Assembly (NCBI RefSeq): GCF_025602895.1
Contig: NW_026516470.1
Coordinates: 1 to 36,200, forward strand
Reading direction: 5' to 3'
Length of the DNA stretch: 36,200 nucleotides
DNA from: Polychytrium aggregatum
Lineage: Eukaryota > Chytridiomycota > Chytridiomycetes > Polychytriales
Shown here: piece by piece, positions 26,039 through 36,200 of the stretch
Layout: every line of letters starts with the position of its first letter
Position numbering within the stretch: position 1 is the stretch's first letter
Notes under the pieces: model-generated
What the model saw: only the letters and a program-made list of their open reading frames with translations
What the model was told of the DNA's origin: nothing
Database searches by the model: none
Made by a program: the position numbers and the translations under genes

Positions 26039-29000
26039 CTCTCAGTCTGTCCATCGGTCTGGGGATGGAAGGCCGTGGACAGACTGGTTTGGATCCCGAG
26101 CTGCGTGCAGAGTGCCTTCCAGAACCGAGAGGTGAACTGACTTCCTCGGTCTGAAACCACTGTGTCGGGGAGGCCATGGAGACGAAAGACATTGTCGAGG
26201 AACAGTGACGCAGTCTCCTCCGCCGACGGCAGTGAACGCCAGGACATAAAGTGTGCCATCTTTGTGAGGCTGCATACCACCACAAAGATGCAGGTGTGAC
26301 CCTTGGACTTTGGCAGATCAGTGATAAAGTCCATGGTCAGTGTCCCCCAGGGTCGATCGGCTGTCTGGAGTGGCAACAGGAACCCAAACGGCTTGTGTCG
26401 CGGAGCTTTCGAGCGTGCACAGGTGTCGCACGTCGAGACGTACTCTTTGACATCTTTCCGATAGGTTTGCCACCAAAACTGTCGCGATACCAGAGCCAGA
26501 GTCCGTCGGATGCCTGGATGACCCACAGCGACTGGGTCATGGCACGACTTGAGCGCCGGAACTCGGCACGACTCTGGGACTACAATCCTGTTCTGGAAGG
26601 TGAGGTACTGGCCATTCCAGACGAACTTCGGGTCACGACGGTATTTGTCTAGACCGGGATCCCGAGCCTGCTCTTCGGCTATGAGCTGCAGCAAGTCCAC
26701 AGGGTCACTGCGACTTGCAACCGAAGAGCGGGCGTCTCTGCTTCGGAGCACGCGTATCACCGCGGCAGGATCGAGAAGCAGAGGCGGATCCCTCGACACG
26801 GAGGCCGACGAAGGGATGTAGTCCGAGCGACGAGACAGGGCATCGGCCTTGCCGTTCCTCGCACCAGGACGGTACTGGATGCGGATGTCGAACCGAGACA
26901 AGAACTGGGACCACCGTGCATGGCGCTGGTTCAGGATGCGAGCCGTCGCCAGGTACTCCAAGTTCTTGTGGTCGGTCAGAACGGCAACGGGATGCTGGGC
27001 GCCTTCGAGGTAGTGTCGCCACGCCTCGAAAGCCTCCTTGATCGCCAACAGCTCTTTCTCGTATATGCTGTAGTTACGTTCAGCATTCGAGAGTGTCCGC
27101 GAATGGAACGAGCAAGGATGAAGGCGATCATCAGCACCCCGCTGGGAGAGCACGCATCCAAGCGCAAAGTCCGACGCATCTGACTCTACGACGAACGGCT
27201 TGGATGGGTCCGGATGCACCAGAACGGGCTCCGAAACGAAGGCATCCTTCAAGGATCTGAATGCTTTATCGGCTTCGCGGGACCACTGGAAGCCATGCGT
27301 CTTCCGGAAGAGCCGAGTCATGGGCCCCGCGATCTTTGCGTATCCATCGATGAAGCGTCGATAGAAGTTCGCAAACCCGACAAAGGATCGAAGATCCGAG
27401 ATGTTGCGCGGTATGGGCCAATCCAAGATCGCAGAGAGCTTGGATCGCTCCATACCGATGCCCTCGGGCGAGACCATGAAACCAAGGAACGAGACCGAGG
27501 TTTTGGAGAACTCGCACTTCTCCAGCTTGCAATACAGCTTTGCAGCTCGGAGCTTCGAGAGGACCTGCTTGACGTGCTCTACATGCTGCGACGGGTCAGC
27601 ACTGTAGATCAAGATATCGTCAAGATACGCAATTGCGAACTGGTCCAACTCGGTGCGCAGGACGTCGTTGATGAAGTGCTGGAACGTCGCTGGCGCGTTG
27701 GTGAGCCCAAAGGGCATCACCAAGTACTCGAAGTGCCCATATCGAGTACGGAAAGCTGTCTTCCACTCGTCCCCGGAGCGGATGCGCAGCAGATTGTAGG
27801 CTCCACGAAGGTCCAGCTTAGTGAACACCTTCGCGCCTCGAAGTCGGTCCAGCAGCTCGCCGATCAGCGGTAAAGGGTAACGGTTCTTTACCGTGATACC
27901 GTTCAGTGCGCGGTAGTCAACGCAAAGACGAAGTGAGCCGTCCTTCTTCTTGACGAAGAGGATTGGCGAGCCTGCTGGGGACGACGAAGGACGAACGAAT
28001 CCCTTGGCAAGATTCTCGTCGAGATAGTCACGCAGAGCGTGAAGTTCGGGCTCGGACAGTGAGTACAGAGGCCCGAACTTTGGCGACTTGCCCGGCTCCA
28101 AGTCAATGGGGCAGTCGTAAGGGCGATGCGGAGGCAAGGAGTCAGCTTCCTGTTTAGAGAAAACAGACAGGAAGTCCTTGTACTCCGCAGGCACTTCGAC
28201 AGTCGCAGTGCTCGGCTCGTCAGTGGGCAGGACATGGACCTGAAAGATGGTCAGGGGTTGCGTTCCATGCCTGCATGCATCCAAAGACTCGCGCATCGAG
28301 CGGTAATCAATGCTGCAGACGCGGAGAGGAGCGTCCGAGCTGAGAGGAGGGGCGTGGACAAGGTCAGAATAATGTTCGACGGTTACTTTATTCTGAACAA
28401 TGTCCGAAGAACAAACAACAGGAGGAGGTACATCAAGGAGGGAAAGAGAACTGACAACAGAAGAAGGGGTTTGGGAAGAGCGAAGGGGTTCGGGAGGAAC
28501 AAGACAAGAAGGGGAAGACGAAGGTGGGAGCGTAGGAGAGGAGCTTAGATCAATCAAAGGAGTGGAATCATCAAGAAGGGGAGTGACATTGGAGGAAGTG
28601 GAGCAAGACGAAAGAGAAGTAGTGCATGGAGAGGGGTCGGAATCAACAGAAGGAGGGAGACAAAGAAGACCGCGAGACCAGACAATCTTGGGCTCGGCGG
28701 TGCGCAACCAAGGAAAGCCAAGGATAAGTGGTTGATGTGGAGACCTGATCACATCGAACCGAAGGCGTTGCGAGACGTCCCCGAGAATCACCTCGAGTGG
28801 AGCAGTCTCGCGGAGGATGGGGCCAGACGACAGCGGCTTACCATCCACGCCTTCCACTGCCAAGGGCGAAGCCTTGGAGCAGGTGGGGACAGAGTGTCGA
28901 GCAACAAAGTCCTCGTCGATAAAGTTGCCAGAGGCACCAGAATCGACAAGTCCTTCGCACGACAGAGAATCACCAGAAGGAAGACGAACAGCGACGGGAA

Positions 29001-29349
29001 CAACCAACGAGCAACGACGAACAGACGAAACACAAGACTTTGGTTCGGTACCAGCTTCGGCACCAGGGTTGCGGCTAGCACAGACAGTTAACTTTGCCGA
29101 GGGTTGGCAGGACAGCTCAGGTATTTGCACCTGTGGATGAGGTGCAGTTCCCAGTGACACCAGAGGTGCCACGGGTACTATGCCAGAGCTGAGAGTGTCC
29201 GCCGGTCCAGAGGCAAGGCGAAGCTGTCCGCACATCACTGCTTCCCCAGTACTTACCAAAGGCACCTTACCAATGTCTTCACTTTCGGAAGGCGGTGGGC
29301 ACGGCTCCGGTTCAAGGCCTTCACTTAGAACCGGGCCTGGTCGTTTCCC
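26039..29349 (-). pseudogene. pol: A2 pol, 5' part (protease to integrase core), cut off by D
   Basis: From the frameshift site at 29349 the frame is open to the D insertion. It holds protease [11 protein letters not shown] (about residue 106 of the part starting at 29265), reverse transcriptase ([27 protein letters not shown]), RNase H (ESDASDFALG, KADALSRR), integrase zinc finger (CDTCARSK) and the integrase core up to TDGQTE. It shows the continuous A sequence across the B1 site of A1 (near 27770). D cuts the protein just after the catalytic glutamate. Residues beyond 26038 are D LTR. Confidence 0.93.
29307..29349 (-). promoter_or_regulatory. A2 gag-pol -1 frameshift signal
   Basis: Same as in A1: GGGAAAC (complement of 29343-29349), 8-nt spacer, CCGGTTC (complement of 29328-29334) pairing with GAACCGG (complement of 29307-29313). 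Confidence 0.82.
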
Positions 29350-30302
29350 GAACTGAAGTCTTGCACTTCTCCATCCTCGTAAACGATGGTGCGGATGATC
29401 CTCGGGCCGGGAGGTCCAGGGGGCGGTCCGGTAGCTCTGGTAGATCCAAACTTGACGGGGCAGTTTCGTACCAAGTGGCCCTTCTTGCCACAGTACAGGC
29501 AGAGTCCAAAGCGGCGGCGGCGTTGTTTCTCCTCGGCGGTCAGGGGTCCAGAGACGGCAGAGTCCACTTGCATGGGCTCGGAAACAATGTAGGAGGGGTG
29601 CGGCGGAGCGAGGACGGGCGCGGGAGCGATGGCGGGAACGGCAGCGGAGGCGGAACCAAAGGCGAACTGGGAAGACCGGTAGCGGGCAGGCGTGCTTCGG
29701 CGCTCTTGACGGCGCTCGCGGATTCGTGCATCGAGCTCGTTACAAAGCTCGATGTACTCCTCCAGATCTCGTGGCAGAGGGCGAACTCGCGAAAGTTCGT
29801 CTCTGACATCATCCGACAAGCCAAGTCGGAAGAACGAGATCTTTGCACCGTCGTTCCAAGTCGTATCGGCGGCAATACGAAGGAACTCGGATGCATAGAC
29901 TGCGCACGGGCGGTTGCCCTGAGACAGTGTGGTGATCACTGACTCGGCAGTCCTGGCCCGATCAGGGTCGTCAAACACTTTAGAAAAGCGTTCTAGGAAA
30001 TCGCCAAAAGAGTTGAGTCGGGGATCACCCATCTCAAGCATCGGAGTCGCCCACTGGAGAGCCGGTCCAGTGAGCAGACTAATGACGAATCCGACCTTAA
30101 TCGGGTCAGCAGGGAACCGGTGGGGCTGCATTCGTATATACAGTTTGCACTGATTTACGAATGCCCGGAACCCTTGCCGGTTACCGTCGTAACGGTCCGG
30201 CATCTGCACGCTGTACCCAGCGGCAGGAGCATCGCGAGCTGTCCGGAGCTCGGCGAGCTCGGCCTCCAAGGCACGGAGGCGGTCCACGAGGGCAGGATCC
30301 AT
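29325..30302 (-). CDS. gag: A2 Gag, 325 aa
   Basis: Same protein as A1 Gag with Ser instead of Phe in RYRSSQF. ATG at 30302, Gag helical domain in the first half, CCHC knuckle [14 protein letters not shown] near residue 275, and the frameshift site just before the stop. The frame is intact; the truncated 5' LTR still carries a TATA box upstream. Confidence 0.92.
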   Translation of the reverse strand: MDPALVDRLRALEAELAELRTARDAPAAGYSVQMPDRYDGNRQGFRAFVNQCKLYIRMQPHRFPADPIKVGFVISLLTGPALQWATPMLEMGDPRLNSFGDFLERFSKVFDDPDRARTAESVITTLSQGNRPCAVYASEFLRIAADTTWNDGAKISFFRLGLSDDVRDELSRVRPLPRDLEEYIELCNELDARIRERRQERRSTPARYRSSQFAFGSASAAVPAIAPAPVLAPPHPSYIVSEPMQVDSAVSGPLTAEEKQRRRRFGLCLYCGKKGHLVRNCPVKFGSTRATGPPPGPPGPRIIRTIVYEDGEVQDFSSGNDQARF

Positions 30303-30458
30303 GGCGGGACTGGGACTGGGACTGGGAAAAAACGAGGAGGTTCAAGAGCAGGAGAGCGAAGAGGGCTCAGACACAAGTGTGCTTGAGGTTCGGACAGGAC
30401 TAGGAAAGGGGCGGGGCTAGGAGCGGAAGATACCAAGCAGGTGGTATCAGTAGAAGAG

Positions 30459-30470
30459 AGTTCGAACAAA
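30459..30470 (-). other. A2 self-priming primer binding site
   Basis: TTTGTTCGAACT on the minus strand, 3 nt inside the LTR end, complementary to the inferred RNA start of the A LTR, as in A1. Confidence 0.75.
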
Positions 30471-30473
30471 GTG

Positions 30474-30626
30474 TGAGGAGTGAACAAGCGCAAGGACGAA
30501 GACCAAGTGCTTGGTATGAGCTTTATTAGCTTTTAGCCCCGAACACCAAAGAACAAGTTTTGTTCGAACTGGTGTTCAACATAGGCTCAGACATGCAGGG
30601 CTATTTATAGACCGGGAGAAGGTCGA
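30474..30626 (-). repeat. 5' LTR of A2, truncated (153 bp)
   Basis: Identical in extent to the A1 remnant 11419-11571 and broken at the same base, about 17 bp upstream of TATAAATA. Confidence 0.9.
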
Positions 30627-30953
30627 TGTCATGAACCGAGTTTCCTTGCCTTGTATCTTGCCTAGTTATCTTGCCTTGTCCTTGAAATGACTTTGTATTT
30701 TAAGCATCCTAAGCCTTGGATCTAGAATAAAACTTTGGCTTCACACTTGACACTCTGTGTCCCAGTCCAGTCCCCGCTCCTCTCCCTACGTTCGAGTCTT
30801 GTATTAGGACTCTTGCGCACTTCCCTGCTTGCCCCGTTGTCCAGTCTTGACACTTGGCAAGACCTTCAACAACCCCCTACTTGCCCTGCCTTTGCCCCCG
30901 TTCCCTTCGCTATCTCTTTTACCAATGGCTTCCTGTTATGAATCAGGACATGC
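30627..30953 (+). mobile_element. LTR-like fragment E, copy 2
   Basis: Same 327 bp as 11572-11898, cut at the same base by a C-family LTR. The shared double break shows that the two blocks derive from one event and were copied, not inserted independently. Confidence 0.55.
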
Positions 30954-31744
30954 TGTTAGAGTCCAAAGGGGACTCAACGGCAAAAGAAGAAGTGAGCTCG
31001 AAGTGAGCTCAGGGAAAGCAAGGGTAGAGTCCGAAGTGGACTCGGAGAGGGAGCGAGGGAAGCAAAGATCCGTTCAAGATAAGACTTGTCTCGAAATGAG
31101 ACGTGAGGAACACTCAGAGAATAAAGTAGAAGGCACTTTATTTAGTCCTATTTTGAACGCTGAGGTTCGACTACACATCGCGGGGGTCAGGCTATTTATA
31201 GACAAGTCCGGACTTGGCAGCGAAGGGCGGCCAAGGGAGGGAAAAGTGGGCGATCGAGCGTGGCGAAGGGGGCGATGCACGAACGAGGGCCGAGAAGGAC
31301 CACCGAGACAGGCAGAGAACCAAAGCGAGAGAGGCGCAAGCAAAAGCGAAGCACCTGGCAGGAGAAACATGCGAAAGGGAAGCAATGTGACTCAACATCC
31401 AAGAAGCGGATTGGTCAAGTATAAGGTTGGGGCAAATGCATGCGAGATGAACAAGAGATCGGGGCGGTCAGGCAGGTCATGAGTCACCGGTGGGGGGACA
31501 CATGACCGGCAGCCGAATTGCAACCAATCGCAGCAAGGCGCGTGCACAAACAAACCGGCGCGTGCGAAGAAGACAAAGGAAGCGGAGCAGCGCGGGAAAA
31601 CGGAAGTGCGGAAGGAGCGGAAAAGACAGGCAAAGGGCGGAAAATCGGAGGGGAACTACAAAGCTACACACAAACAAACAGAAAGGCAAAAGAACAGCCA
31701 AGTGTGCAGTCAAAGTGGAGAACAAGCAGAAGCTATCCCTAACA
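30954..31744 (-). repeat. 3' LTR of C2 (791 bp)
   Basis: Plus-strand TGTTAGAGTCC to CCCTAACA. Left flank is E (catgc), the candidate target copy. It has substitutions relative to the C1 LTRs and, in its right half, relative to 11899-12689. Confidence 0.93.
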
Positions 31745-31756
31745 TCATCCCCTTCC

Positions 31757-34700
31757 TTAGCGACGAACTCCGGGCGTCGCCTTCGGCTTTGAGGGATAGC
31801 GAAGGTGGAAGTCAGCAACAAGATCAGTGGCGTGGGAAACATTGGCAGCGGGCTCCCAAGACCGGTCAGTCTCGGAATAGCCCTTCCACTGAACCAAGTA
31901 CTGTAAGCGACCACGGAAGAGCCGAGAATCGAGAACAGTCTCGACCTCAAACTCTTCCTGGGAGTCAACAAGAATGGGAGGTGGTTCGGGTTGGGTGAAC
32001 TCGGGAACAATGTCCTTCGTTCGAGGTTCAAGGAGGGATACATGGAAAACGGGGTGAACTTTAAGTGTGGAAGGGAGTTTAAGTTCAAAGGCAACGGGGT
32101 TGATGCGGCGAAGAACTTTAAAGGGGCCAAGCTTTTTCTGATCAAGCTTGTTGGAGGGACGAAGGGTGCGGATGTGGCGACGATCAAGAAAAACGAGGTC
32201 GCCAACGGAGATGTCGGGAGTGGGGAGACGGGATTTGTTGGCCTGCACAGTGTAGGACTCTTGGGCAACCCGGAGGTTGGCCTTGAGATCCTCGAGAACG
32301 GTCTGAAGTCGGTCGACACGTTCTTCGGCAGAGGGCACAACAGAGGGATCACGGATGATAGAGGGATCGAAAATGGGGTGATGGCCATGGACTGCAAAGA
32401 AGGGAGTCATGCCAGTGGAGGTGTTTTCCGAGTTGTTGTAAGTGAACTCGGCAAGGGGAAGGTGAAGGGTCCAGTCGTCTTGCAGGTAATTGCAATGGAT
32501 ACGCAAATACTGCTCGATGACCTGGTTGAGAACCTCGGTCGAACCGTCGGTCTCGGGGTGGAAGGCAGAAGAAAGGGAAATCTTCGTCTTCAGAAGCTCA
32601 TTGAAGCGCCTCCAGAAGGCCGAAGTAAACTGAGTTCCTCGGTCCGAAACAATAGACCGGGGACAACCATGCAAGCGGAAGATGTGGGAGAGGAAGAGTT
32701 CGGCGGTTTGCTCGCCTGTAACCGTCTTCGTGGTGGGCACAAAGTGTGCTTGTTTGGACAGGCGGTCCTTAACCACGAAGATCGAGTCAAAACCGTTCGA
32801 AGGTGGGAGATCCGTGATGAAGTCCATCGACAGGTCCCACCAACGTTCGGAAGGAACGGGGAGAGGATGAAGTAAACCATAAGGGGAGTGACGGGACGGC
32901 TTGGCTCGCTGGCACGCTTCACAATTAGCAATGAAGCGACGCACAGACTTACGAAGCCGGGGCCAGTGAAAGTCCCGGGAGACGAGCTCAACGGTCTTGG
33001 CAAGACCAAAGTGACCAGCGGCAGCGGAGCAGTGACGTTGCTCAAACACTTTGAGCTGGAGCTCGGGGGAAGGGACAACGATCAGGTCTTTAAAGTAAAG
33101 GAGACCGTCACGGAAGGAGTAATCGCCATCAAGACGTTTGGCGTTAAAGTCAGAAAGGAGGGAACAAGAAAGGGTGGCAGCTCGAATCTCGGAAAGAAAG
33201 TCGGGATTCGAGCCGATAACAGTGATGCTGTCGAGAGAAATAGACTCGAACAGCTGAAGGAAGTTGGTGGAGTGGAGGGAGTCACCAGGCTTTATCTCAA
33301 AGTCAGAACGGCGACTGAGAGCATCGGCTTTGGTGTTGAGACGACCAGGGCGGTGGTAAATGCGAAAAGCAAAGTCAGAAAGGAATTGGGCCCACCGGAA
33401 CTGGCGGCGAGAAAGTTGAGAAGCGGCAGTGAACCGGGTAAGGTTCTGATGATCAGAGAAAACAAGAGTGGGAATATCAGGGTCGGCAGCCATCAAGTAA
33501 TGACGCCAGGCGGTAAAGGAATCGACAATGGCGAGGAGCTCTTTGTCGTGAGTGTCATAATTCACCTCGGCGGGACGGAATTGCCGAGAGTGAAAAGCAA
33601 CGGGGTGAAGAGCGCCGTCAGGGTCAAACTGAGAAAGGACGGCACCCAAAGCAAAGTCAGAAGCATCGGGCTCGATGACAGCGGGTTTAGAGAAATCAAA
33701 GTATCGAAGAATAGGTACGGAAGTGAAGGAAAGTTTAAGAGAATCAAAAGCCTCTTGGGCCTCGGGAGACCAAGAGAAGGTGGAGGATTTGGTAGTGAGG
33801 GAAGTCAAAGGACGAGCAAGTGCGGAAAAGTCCTTGACGAAGCGGCGGTAAAAGTTTGCGAAACCAATAAAGACTTGGATATCGCGAGCAGAAGAGGGAA
33901 CAGGCCAAAGGGAAACGGCCTCGACCTTGGCAGGGTCCATTTTGATGCCATCGGCAGAAATGATCATGCCGAGAAAGTCAACTTCAGAAAGGTCAAAAGA
34001 ACACTTGGCCGGATTGACCTTAAGGGAGTGTTCACGAAGGCGAGAGAGAACAAGCTTAACATGCTCCTCATGCTCCTGGGGATCTTTTGAGAAGATCAGG
34101 ATGTCGTCAAGATAAATGACAACACAGACACCAAGGAGGTCCGAGAAGATGTCGTTCATAAAAAACTGAAAAGCAGCGGGGGCATTCGAAAGACCAAAGG
34201 GGATAACATTGTACTCAAATGAGCCAGATTTGCAAACAAAAGCAGTCTTCCACTCATCGCCCTTCTTGACACGAACCAAGTGGTAAGCATCAGGAAGGTC
34301 GAGGTGTGAGAAGACGCGGGCAGAAGAAGTTTATCCAGAAGATCCTGGAAGAGGGGAAGTGGGTAACGGTTCTTCTTCGTGATGGCATTGAGGCCTCGGT
34401 AGTCGACGCAAAGGCGAAGACCACCATTGGGCTTCTTCACGAAGAAGCAGGGAGCACCAACGGGAGAAGAGGATTTGGAGATCCAACCACGTGCGAGGGC
34501 GTTGGTCAGATACTCCGAAAGAGCAGATTCCTCGGCCGGGGACAAAGGATAGACTTTCCCCGGCTTTGGCAAACGAGGTTCCTTTCCATCCTCGGTCCGT
34601 ACAAACTCAATGGACAAGTCATACGGACGATGAGGAGGCAAGGAAGAAGGAGGGTCAGACTTGAGGCTGAAAACGTCGCCAAACTCATTGTATTTGAGTG

Positions 34701-35559
34701 GGACGCCTCGAGAGTCAACAGGGGTGCCAGACTCGGCATACACCTTCGTCGTGAGCACGGACCTTATCGACACCGTAGGATACGTCTCCGGCGAAGGAGG
34801 ACGGATATCCATTTGGGCAGCGAAAATGTCGAGCTTGTCTTCCCGTGCAAGACGGAGAAGACTCGCCGCATTAACGAGCTCAATGTCGGGTGAAGATAAA
34901 GCCGTTGGCTCTCTTCAGAAAGCGAAGCAGAGTCAAGGCGGGAAGAAAGGGAAGGCGAAGTGCCAAAGGAGGGAACCGGTGTAAGGGAAGGACCGGATGG
35001 AGGAGGAGTCAAAGGCGAAGTGCCCGAAGGGGGGAGGCGAAGAGCCGGAAGCGGACGGAGTGTCCAAGGAAGAAGCAGAGACATCCGCGAGGATGTGTCC
35101 ATCAGCAAGGCAAGAGGGGTCGGAGAATGAAAGGGAGAGGACTTCCAATTGACAACTGATTATGCAAGCGCATCCAGGGAAGACCAAGAGTGATGGGAGT
35201 GGTGGAGAGTCGAGTCACAAGAAAAGAAATCGACTCGGTGTGGGAAACCAATGGTCAGAGTCAAAGGAACGGTTTGGAAACGAATGAAACCGGCCGAAGA
35301 ACCATCAGCAAGGGAAACGGAGTAAGGAGTAGAAAGAGGGATAAGAGAGAGTTTATGGAGATCCGCAAAGGCAGGATCAATGAGGGCAAGAGCGGTACAT
35401 CCATCATCAATGAAAACAGAAAGGGAGATGGAGACCGGGCCAGAAAGGACTCATGACGACAAGAGTGGCCGGAAGAAGAAGCTTATCGTTCCGATAATGA
35501 CGAGTCAGAGGGGGAAGATGTTCGTATCGCCGAACAGACCACCTCGCTTACTTGCGAGG
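31757..35559 (-). pseudogene. pol: C2 pol, frameshifted
   Basis: The same domain order as C1 Pol is recognisable from the gag overlap to the chromodomain, and the region 34279-31757 is a single open frame from reverse transcriptase ([16 protein letters not shown]) to WEPAANV. Upstream the frame is broken compared with C1: one base lost near 34327 (aaacttctt for aaactttctt), two bases gained near 34911, and length changes near 35000-35030 in the Ser/Pro-rich linker. The protease keeps FIDDGCTAL. The protein cannot be made as one chain, so this copy should be non-autonomous. Confidence 0.9.
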
Positions 35560-35868
35560 TGTAACGTCCACTACTGGGACGTTGGGGCAAGACGGGGAGG
35601 GAGGGGGTACAAGACAAGACAGGACGGGGCAGAACAGGGCGGTGCTAGGCTACTCTAGCGGACGGGTGAGCTCGGGGAGCACTTACGTTTATTCACGATA
35701 AAACCGAACTCCAGACAAACGGGGGGAACGGGGGCAACCCGCAGGTATACCCTGCGGTGGCCTGCCTGCGGTGCGTGAAAACGCAAAGCGCAGCACAGGT
35801 CACGACCCACTGCGCCGCGCAGTACGCGCAGTACGCGCAGCACAGCGTCGGAGATACCATCTCCTACA
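35560..35868 (-). repeat. 3' LTR of B2 (309 bp)
   Basis: Plus-strand TGTAACGTCC to TCTCCTACA, the reverse complement of the B1 LTR with the same length and hairpins. Confidence 0.94.
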
Positions 35869-35877
35869 CTCCCACAC

Positions 35878-36200
35878 TTAAGAAGCTTCCTGCGAGGAGC
35901 CCTGCGTGTGCTCTTTATTTGGGGCTCCTCGAGGTGTTTACCGTATTTACTCAGCTCCTCGGGTGCATGGGACAAGTCCTCCAGTGTTTGCCATGTGTTG
36001 CCCCGAGTGTGGGTAACCAACCCACTTGACATAAAACCGAAGTGACCCATCAGCCACTTTCTTGTGCCTCACGATCCTTTCGACTTCATATTCTTGAGTA
36101 TAGTATTGTCCGAGGTCGTCTTCCAGTGGTGCGTCGTCCGGGACACCTTCGTCGGCGTCGGGGAACTGTGCTGGACTGCGGGTCGTGTGGCGACGCAGTT
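35878..36200 (-). pseudogene. pol: B2 pol C terminus (chromodomain), frameshifted
   Basis: Matches the last 107 codons or so of B1 Pol (HPVFHVSKL side to the chromodomain and tail). One extra G in the run near 36003 (tcggggcaac versus tcgggcaac in B1) shifts the frame inside the chromodomain, and one missing C near 35892 (gaagcttc versus gaagccttc) shifts it again near the end. So, unlike B1, this copy has a damaged chromodomain. The rest lies outside the window. Confidence 0.85.

Larger units (their letters stand above)
13269..30626 (-). mobile_element. LTR retrotransposon A, copy 2, split by D (which holds C1)
   Basis: Minus-strand order: truncated 5' LTR (30626-30474), gag, pol 5' part, D insertion (26038-14487), pol 3' part, complete 3' LTR (13685-13269). 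Outside the insertions it matches A1 almost base for base, with one difference noticed in gag. Its left flank differs from that of A1, but its right side carries the same E break, so it shares history with A1 on one side only. Confidence 0.93.
30954..35559 (-). mobile_element. LTR retrotransposon C, copy 2, minus, degenerate and incomplete in window
   Basis: Minus-strand 3' LTR (30954-31744), polypurine tract, and pol up to the gag-pol overlap, where B2 is inserted at 35560. The remaining gag and 5' LTR should lie beyond the window. It differs from C1 by scattered substitutions and frameshifts, so it is older than C1. Confidence 0.92.
35560..36200 (-). mobile_element. LTR retrotransposon B, copy 2, minus, runs off the window
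   Basis: 3' LTR (35560-35868) and the C-terminal end of pol are visible. It is inserted in C2 inside the 5' arm of the C frameshift hairpin (compare C1 at 19574-19581). Candidate target copy 35555-35559 (cgagg); the other side lies outside. Confidence 0.92.

Noticed and set aside
299..30626. A1 and A2 as two fully independent insertions
   Set aside because: They share two nested secondary breaks at identical bases, which requires duplication or conversion of the shared side.
32888..34090. 400-codon open frame on plus, and 31991-32875 (294 codons)
   Set aside because: Both are antisense to C2 pol; the low-complexity Lys/Gly-rich composition follows from the complementary codons and no domain is seen. 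The equivalent regions in C1 (21399-22241, 22254-23138) behave the same way.
35655..36050. 131-codon frame on minus at the right end as an independent gene
   Set aside because: It is the frameshifted B2 chromodomain tail reading on into the B2 LTR.

Overview
This window is a dense nest of long terminal repeat (LTR) retrotransposons in a eukaryotic genome. The organism is most likely a filamentous fungus, probably a basidiomycete. The basis is the element type (Ty3/gypsy chromoviruses with a C-terminal chromodomain, three of them with Tf1/sushi-like self-priming signals) and one host-like F-box fragment. The species is not identifiable from the sequence alone. No intact host gene, rRNA, complete tRNA, CRISPR array or bacterial operon is visible.

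Four unrelated chromovirus families are present, here called A, B, C and D. Each encodes Gag (with a zinc knuckle) and Pol (protease, reverse transcriptase, RNase H, integrase, chromodomain). Layout: A1 (299-11571, minus) is split by a complete, apparently intact B1 (3250-8716, plus, TSD CCCGG). Its 5' LTR is cut at 11571 by an LTR-like fragment E (11572-11898), into which a C-family LTR (11899-12689) is inserted. A spacer of about 580 bp follows, with an old C-like LTR fragment and a piece of an F-box gene. A2 (13269-30626, minus) is split by D (14487-26038, minus, TSD CTCTC), and D is split by a complete, apparently intact C1 (17772-24175, plus, TSD TCCCA). The 5' LTR of A2 is cut by E at exactly the same base as A1, E carries C2 (minus) at the same base, and C2 is split by B2 (minus), which runs off the window end.

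Two mechanistic patterns recur. (1) In all four families gag and pol overlap in the -1 frame. The overlap carries a correctly phased slippery heptamer (GGGAAAC, GGGAAAC, GGGAAAT, CCCAAAC) followed 5-8 nt later by a strong stem-loop that usually includes the gag stop codon. This is a textbook -1 ribosomal frameshift signal. (2) Families A, C and D have a 10-12 nt segment 2-3 nt past the 5' LTR that is complementary to LTR sequence 39-41 nt downstream of a TATAAATA box, the signature of self-primed reverse transcription. Family B instead has a TGGTAGC tRNA-type primer site.

A1 and A2 share the same E and C insertions on one side but have different flanks on the other. The shared block loses identity inside a C LTR, so recombination between LTRs has reshaped the locus. 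Relative order of insertion: A first; then E, D and B1 into A; C1 into D; C2 into E; B2 into C2.
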